Of a stretch of 20,231 nucleotides of DNA, positions 17,942-20,231 are shown in pieces; within the stretch, counting starts at the first letter, position 1; each line of letters starts with the position of its first letter. The DNA is taken from NCBI GenBank assembly GCA_016937725.1, contig JAFGVZ010000219.1, forward strand, positions 1-20,231, in the 5' to 3' direction. Both the position numbers and the translations under genes were made by a program. Below the pieces are notes generated by a model. It saw only the letters and a list, made by a program, of their open reading frames with translations, did no database searches and was not told the origin of the DNA. The DNA comes from Paracoccaceae bacterium. GTDB lineage: Bacteria > Pseudomonadota > Alphaproteobacteria > Rhodobacterales > Rhodobacteraceae.

Positions 17942-17960
17942 GGGCGGCCCATGCCGTCCC
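17942..17960 (+). other. Intercistronic hairpin between atpD and atpC
   Basis: GGG-CGGC (17942-17948) pairs with GCCG-CCC (17953-17960) around a CCAT loop, with a single bulged T at 17957. No T-run follows. It ends 13 nt before the atpC Shine-Dalgarno sequence and lies in the longest gap inside the operon, so it could tune the lower output of epsilon or mRNA decay. Confidence 0.4.
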
Positions 17961-17983
17961 AGACTTGCCTAATGGAGGGCCGT

Positions 17984-18379
17984 ATGGCTGATATGTTGCA
18001 ATTCGATCTGGTCAGCCCAGAGCGCAAGCTGGCCTCTGGCCTAGCGCGGGCCGTGCAGATCCCCGGTGCTGATGGCGACCTGACCGCCATGCCCGACCAC
18101 GCGCCCACCATCACCACCCTGCGCCCCGGCGTTCTGGTGGTCGAAGGGGCGTCGGGCGAGGACCGCTATGTCGTGACGGGCGGTTTCGCAGAAATCAGCC
18201 CAGAGGCGACGACGGTTCTGGCCGAACGCGCTTACCCGGCGGCGGGCGAAGAGGCCCGCGCGGCCTTGCAAGGCATCCTCGAAGAAGTGCGCGGCAAAGC
18301 AGGCGCGGCTTCTGGTGCCGACAAAGACGTGCTGGACAAGGCCGCCGATGATCTGGCGAAGGTGATCGACGGGCTATAA
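17984..18379 (+). CDS. atpC: F1 ATP synthase epsilon subunit
   Basis: A 131-residue subunit of the central stalk that binds gamma and can inhibit ATP hydrolysis. The N-terminal beta-sandwich shows MLQFDLVSPERKLASG, PGADGDLTAMPDHAPTITTLRPG and YVVTGGFAEISPEATTVLAERA. The C-terminal helical part is Ala-rich and divergent. The ATG at 17984 is chosen for its GGAGGG sequence 4 nt upstream and the MADMLQFDLVSPE family start; an in-frame ATG at 17951 lies inside the intercistronic hairpin. It is the last gene of the operon. Confidence 0.94.
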   Translation: MADMLQFDLVSPERKLASGLARAVQIPGADGDLTAMPDHAPTITTLRPGVLVVEGASGEDRYVVTGGFAEISPEATTVLAERAYPAAGEEARAALQGILEEVRGKAGAASGADKDVLDKAADDLAKVIDGL

Positions 18380-18402
18380 GCCTTTTATCTTGAGATAATT
18401 AG

Positions 18403-18434
18403 AAAACCCCGGTCCGATAGGTCCGGGGTTTTTT
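18403..18434. terminator. Strong, probably bidirectional terminator (atpC / tyrS)
   Basis: AAAACCCCGG (18403-18412) pairs with CCGGGGTTTT (18423-18432), with two further CC/GG pairs inside after a T-T mismatch and a GATA loop. Six T follow on the plus strand; the opposite A-run gives TTTT on the minus strand. It lies between the convergent atpC and tyrS genes and can serve both. Confidence 0.9.
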
Positions 18435-18463
18435 ATTGGGTTTATAGGTTCACTCGGGCGGTT

Positions 18464-19717
18464 TCAGTCGCCCAAGACGACCAAAGCATGCCGTTTCTTG
18501 CCCGCCGACAGCTTCATCGGTTGGGCGAGTGCGCCCGCATCCACCATTTGCCCGGCATCAGTGACCGCCACGTCATTGGCCTTGGCGCCGCCTTCGGCGA
18601 TCAGGCGTTTGGCGTCTTTGCCGGACCCAGCGAGGCCTGCGCGCACGAATAGCTGCGCCATGGACAAACCATCGCCCAGATCGGCGGGCGATAGCGCCAA
18701 AGTCGGCAGATCGTCGCCCGCGCCGCCCTTTTCAAACACCTCGCGCGCGGTGGCTTCGGCTGCGGCCGCCGCCTCTGCCCCGTGACACAGGGCCGTCACT
18801 TCGTTGGCCAAGATAATCTTGGCCGCGTTGATCTCAGACCCTTCCAGCGCGCCCAGGCGGTCGCATTCTTCGACCGGCAATTCGGTGTAAAGCTTCAGGA
18901 AGCGGCCTACATCGGCATCGGTCGTGTTACGCCAGAATTGCCAGAATTCGTAAGGGCTTAGCATATCGGCATTCAGCCAGATCGCGCCACCTTGCGACTT
19001 GCCCATCTTGCGCCCATCAGACGTGGTCAGAAGCGGCGTCGTCAGCCCGAAAATTTGTCGGTCCGCCATTCGCCGCGCAAGGTCGATCCCGTTAACGATA
19101 TTGCCCCATTGGTCCGACCCGCCCATCTGCAACAGGCAGCCATGGCGGCGGTTGATTTCAACAAAATCATAGGCTTGCAGGATCATGTAGTTGAATTCAA
19201 GGAAGGACAGCGATTGCTCGCGGTCCAGCCGGGATTTCACAGATTCAAACGACAGCATCCGATTGACCGAGAAGTGCCGCCCCACATCGCGCAGGAATTC
19301 CAGGTAGTTCAACCCGTCCAGCCATTCGGCATTGTTGAGCATGATCGCGCCATCGGGCGTATTGTCATACCGCAGATATTTGGTAAAAACCGCCTGCATC
19401 CCGTTGATATTGCTGTCAATCGCTGCGGCATCCAGCAAGGGGCGCTCATCTGACCGGAACGACGGATCGCCCACCTTGGTCGTGCCACCGCCCATCAGGG
19501 TGATCGGCTTGTGCCCGGTTTTCTGCAACCAGCGCAGCAGCATGATGTTCAGCAAATGCCCCACATGCAGTGATTTCGCCGTCGCGTCATAGCCGATATA
19601 GGCGGGCACGACGCCTTTCAGCAGCGCCTCGTCCAGCCCTTGCAGATCGGTGCAATCGGCCAGAAAGCCGCGTTCGATCAGGGTGGTCAGGAAATCCGAT
19701 TTCGGCTTGTAGGTCAT
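18464..19717 (-). CDS. tyrS: Tyrosyl-tRNA synthetase
   Basis: A 417-residue class I aminoacyl-tRNA synthetase that charges tRNA-Tyr. GYDAT (42-46) and HVGH (51-54) form the ATP site of the HIGH type. YMILQAYD (177-184 region) and GGSDQWGN (199-206) bind tyrosine, and KMGKS (237-241) is the KMSKS loop. The C-terminal S4-like RNA-binding domain covers about 350-417 (GSGKDAKRLIAEGGAKAND). Length and motif order fit the eubacterial TyrS group. The start at 19717 has only a weak ribosome-binding site (AAGCGAAA). It is divergent from anmK across 65 bp and convergent with the atp operon. Confidence 0.97.
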   Translation of the reverse strand: MTYKPKSDFLTTLIERGFLADCTDLQGLDEALLKGVVPAYIGYDATAKSLHVGHLLNIMLLRWLQKTGHKPITLMGGGTTKVGDPSFRSDERPLLDAAAIDSNINGMQAVFTKYLRYDNTPDGAIMLNNAEWLDGLNYLEFLRDVGRHFSVNRMLSFESVKSRLDREQSLSFLEFNYMILQAYDFVEINRRHGCLLQMGGSDQWGNIVNGIDLARRMADRQIFGLTTPLLTTSDGRKMGKSQGGAIWLNADMLSPYEFWQFWRNTTDADVGRFLKLYTELPVEECDRLGALEGSEINAAKIILANEVTALCHGAEAAAAAEATAREVFEKGGAGDDLPTLALSPADLGDGLSMAQLFVRAGLAGSGKDAKRLIAEGGAKANDVAVTDAGQMVDAGALAQPMKLSAGKKRHALVVLGD

Positions 19718-19782
19718 TTTCGCTTGTCCCGGACAACAGATTGCGCGTTTCTATACGCGTGGAGCGGGACAAGGGAAAGCCC
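19718..19782. promoter_or_regulatory. Divergent control region tyrS / anmK
   Basis: This 65-bp spacer holds an exact odd palindrome TTGTCCCGGACAA (19724-19736) close to the tyrS start and a CGCGT/ACGCG inverted repeat (19744-19748 and 19755-19759) around a CTATACG stretch that could act as a -10 toward anmK. No well-spaced -35 partner was found, so the promoters are not resolved. Confidence 0.35.
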
Positions 19783-20231
19783 ATGTTGAAACAACAGGTC
19801 ACGCGGGTGCTGGGGCTTATGTCGGGCACGTCGCTGGACGGGGTCGATGCTGCCGTGCTGGACACCGATGGTGAGGCGATCCACGGCTTTGGCCCGACAG
19901 CCTTTCGGCCCTATACTGCGGACGAACGCGCGGCGCTGTTCGCGGCCCAAGGGCTGTGGCCGGGCGATCCGGGCGTGGAAGATGTGGCCGAGCTGATCGA
20001 GACCGCCCATGCCGAAGTGATGGCACGGTTTTCAGGTGTCGAGCTTGTCGGCTTCCACGGCCAGACCCTTGCGCATGATCCGGCCGGTCGGCGCACGCAT
20101 CAGGCCGGGTCGGGCGCGGTGCTGGCGCTGGTCTCTGGCTTGCCGGTGGTGTGGGATTTTCGTAGCTCGGATATGCAACTGGGCGGGCAGGGCGCGCCAC
20201 TGGCACCCTTCTACCATTTTGCGTTGGCCAA
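19783..20231 (+). CDS. anmK: Anhydro-N-acetylmuramic acid kinase (3' end outside window)
   Basis: The first 149 residues are visible and the frame is open at the right edge. AnmK phosphorylates and ring-opens 1,6-anhydro-MurNAc to MurNAc-6-phosphate during cell-wall recycling in the cytoplasm. GLMSGTSLDGVDAA (11-24) is the N-terminal ATP-binding signature, FHGQTLAHDP (91-100) follows, and DFRSSDMQLGGQGAPLAP (125-142) includes the Asp expected to act as catalytic base. The ATG at 19783 has AAGGGA upstream. About 60 percent of the protein is outside the window if length is normal (roughly 370 residues). Confidence 0.95.
   Translation, partial: MLKQQVTRVLGLMSGTSLDGVDAAVLDTDGEAIHGFGPTAFRPYTADERAALFAAQGLWPGDPGVEDVAELIETAHAEVMARFSGVELVGFHGQTLAHDPAGRRTHQAGSGAVLALVSGLPVVWDFRSSDMQLGGQGAPLAPFYHFALA

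Overview
The window is about 20 kb of GC-rich chromosomal DNA from an alphaproteobacterium, most likely a member of Rhodobacterales (Rhodobacteraceae/Roseobacteraceae). The basis is protein-level resemblance: the RF2, ClpA, Hint-domain and ATP synthase sequences read like those of that order, and an F1-only atpHAGDC cluster is known from these bacteria. The species cannot be named from the sequence alone. The content is mostly core housekeeping. No phage, transposon, CRISPR array, tRNA or rRNA was seen.

Layout, left to right. (1) The 3' part of prfB (release factor 2) enters from the left edge. (2) Two tandem paralogous DUF2189 membrane proteins follow (1131-1901 and 1995-2777). Each has its own promoter-like region and terminator, and the two promoter regions are visibly related. 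(3) An AT-rich gap leads to a Hint-domain (hedgehog/intein-like) protein of unknown function (3048-4133) and its terminator. (4) A small four-helix membrane protein (4302-4742) comes next, then a cysteine synthase-family enzyme (4825-5859), followed after 3 nt by a large DUF3772/MscS-type mechanosensitive channel (5863-8328). (5) A minus-strand block runs convergently: rhomboid protease (8325-9089, stop codon sharing bases with the channel gene), clpA (9150-11468) and glyoxalase II (11617-12384). (6) A class I methyltransferase diverges from the glyoxalase II gene (12470-13231). (7) The F1 ATP synthase operon atpH-atpA-atpG-atpD-atpC (13494-18379) ends at a strong, probably bidirectional terminator. 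(8) tyrS (minus, 18464-19717) and the start of anmK (plus, 19783 to the right edge) diverge from a 65-bp spacer.

The five atp genes build the catalytic F1 head (delta, alpha, gamma, beta, epsilon) of one enzyme; the F0 membrane genes are not here. ClpA is a protein-quality-control unfoldase that works with ClpP, and its adaptor ClpS is not adjacent. Glyoxalase II detoxifies S-D-lactoylglutathione. TyrRS and RF2 serve translation, and AnmK recycles cell-wall sugar.

No clear new multi-gene system is visible. The most original signals are regulatory: a GACA-N3-TGTC element kept at the same place in both DUF2189 promoters; a 10-bp perfect hairpin without a U-tract ahead of the cysteine synthase; a 9-bp inverted repeat ahead of the small membrane protein; a hairpin between atpD and atpC; and tandem direct repeats in the gloB/methyltransferase divergent region. 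The least understood proteins are the DUF2189 pair, the Hint protein, the four-helix protein and the methyltransferase.
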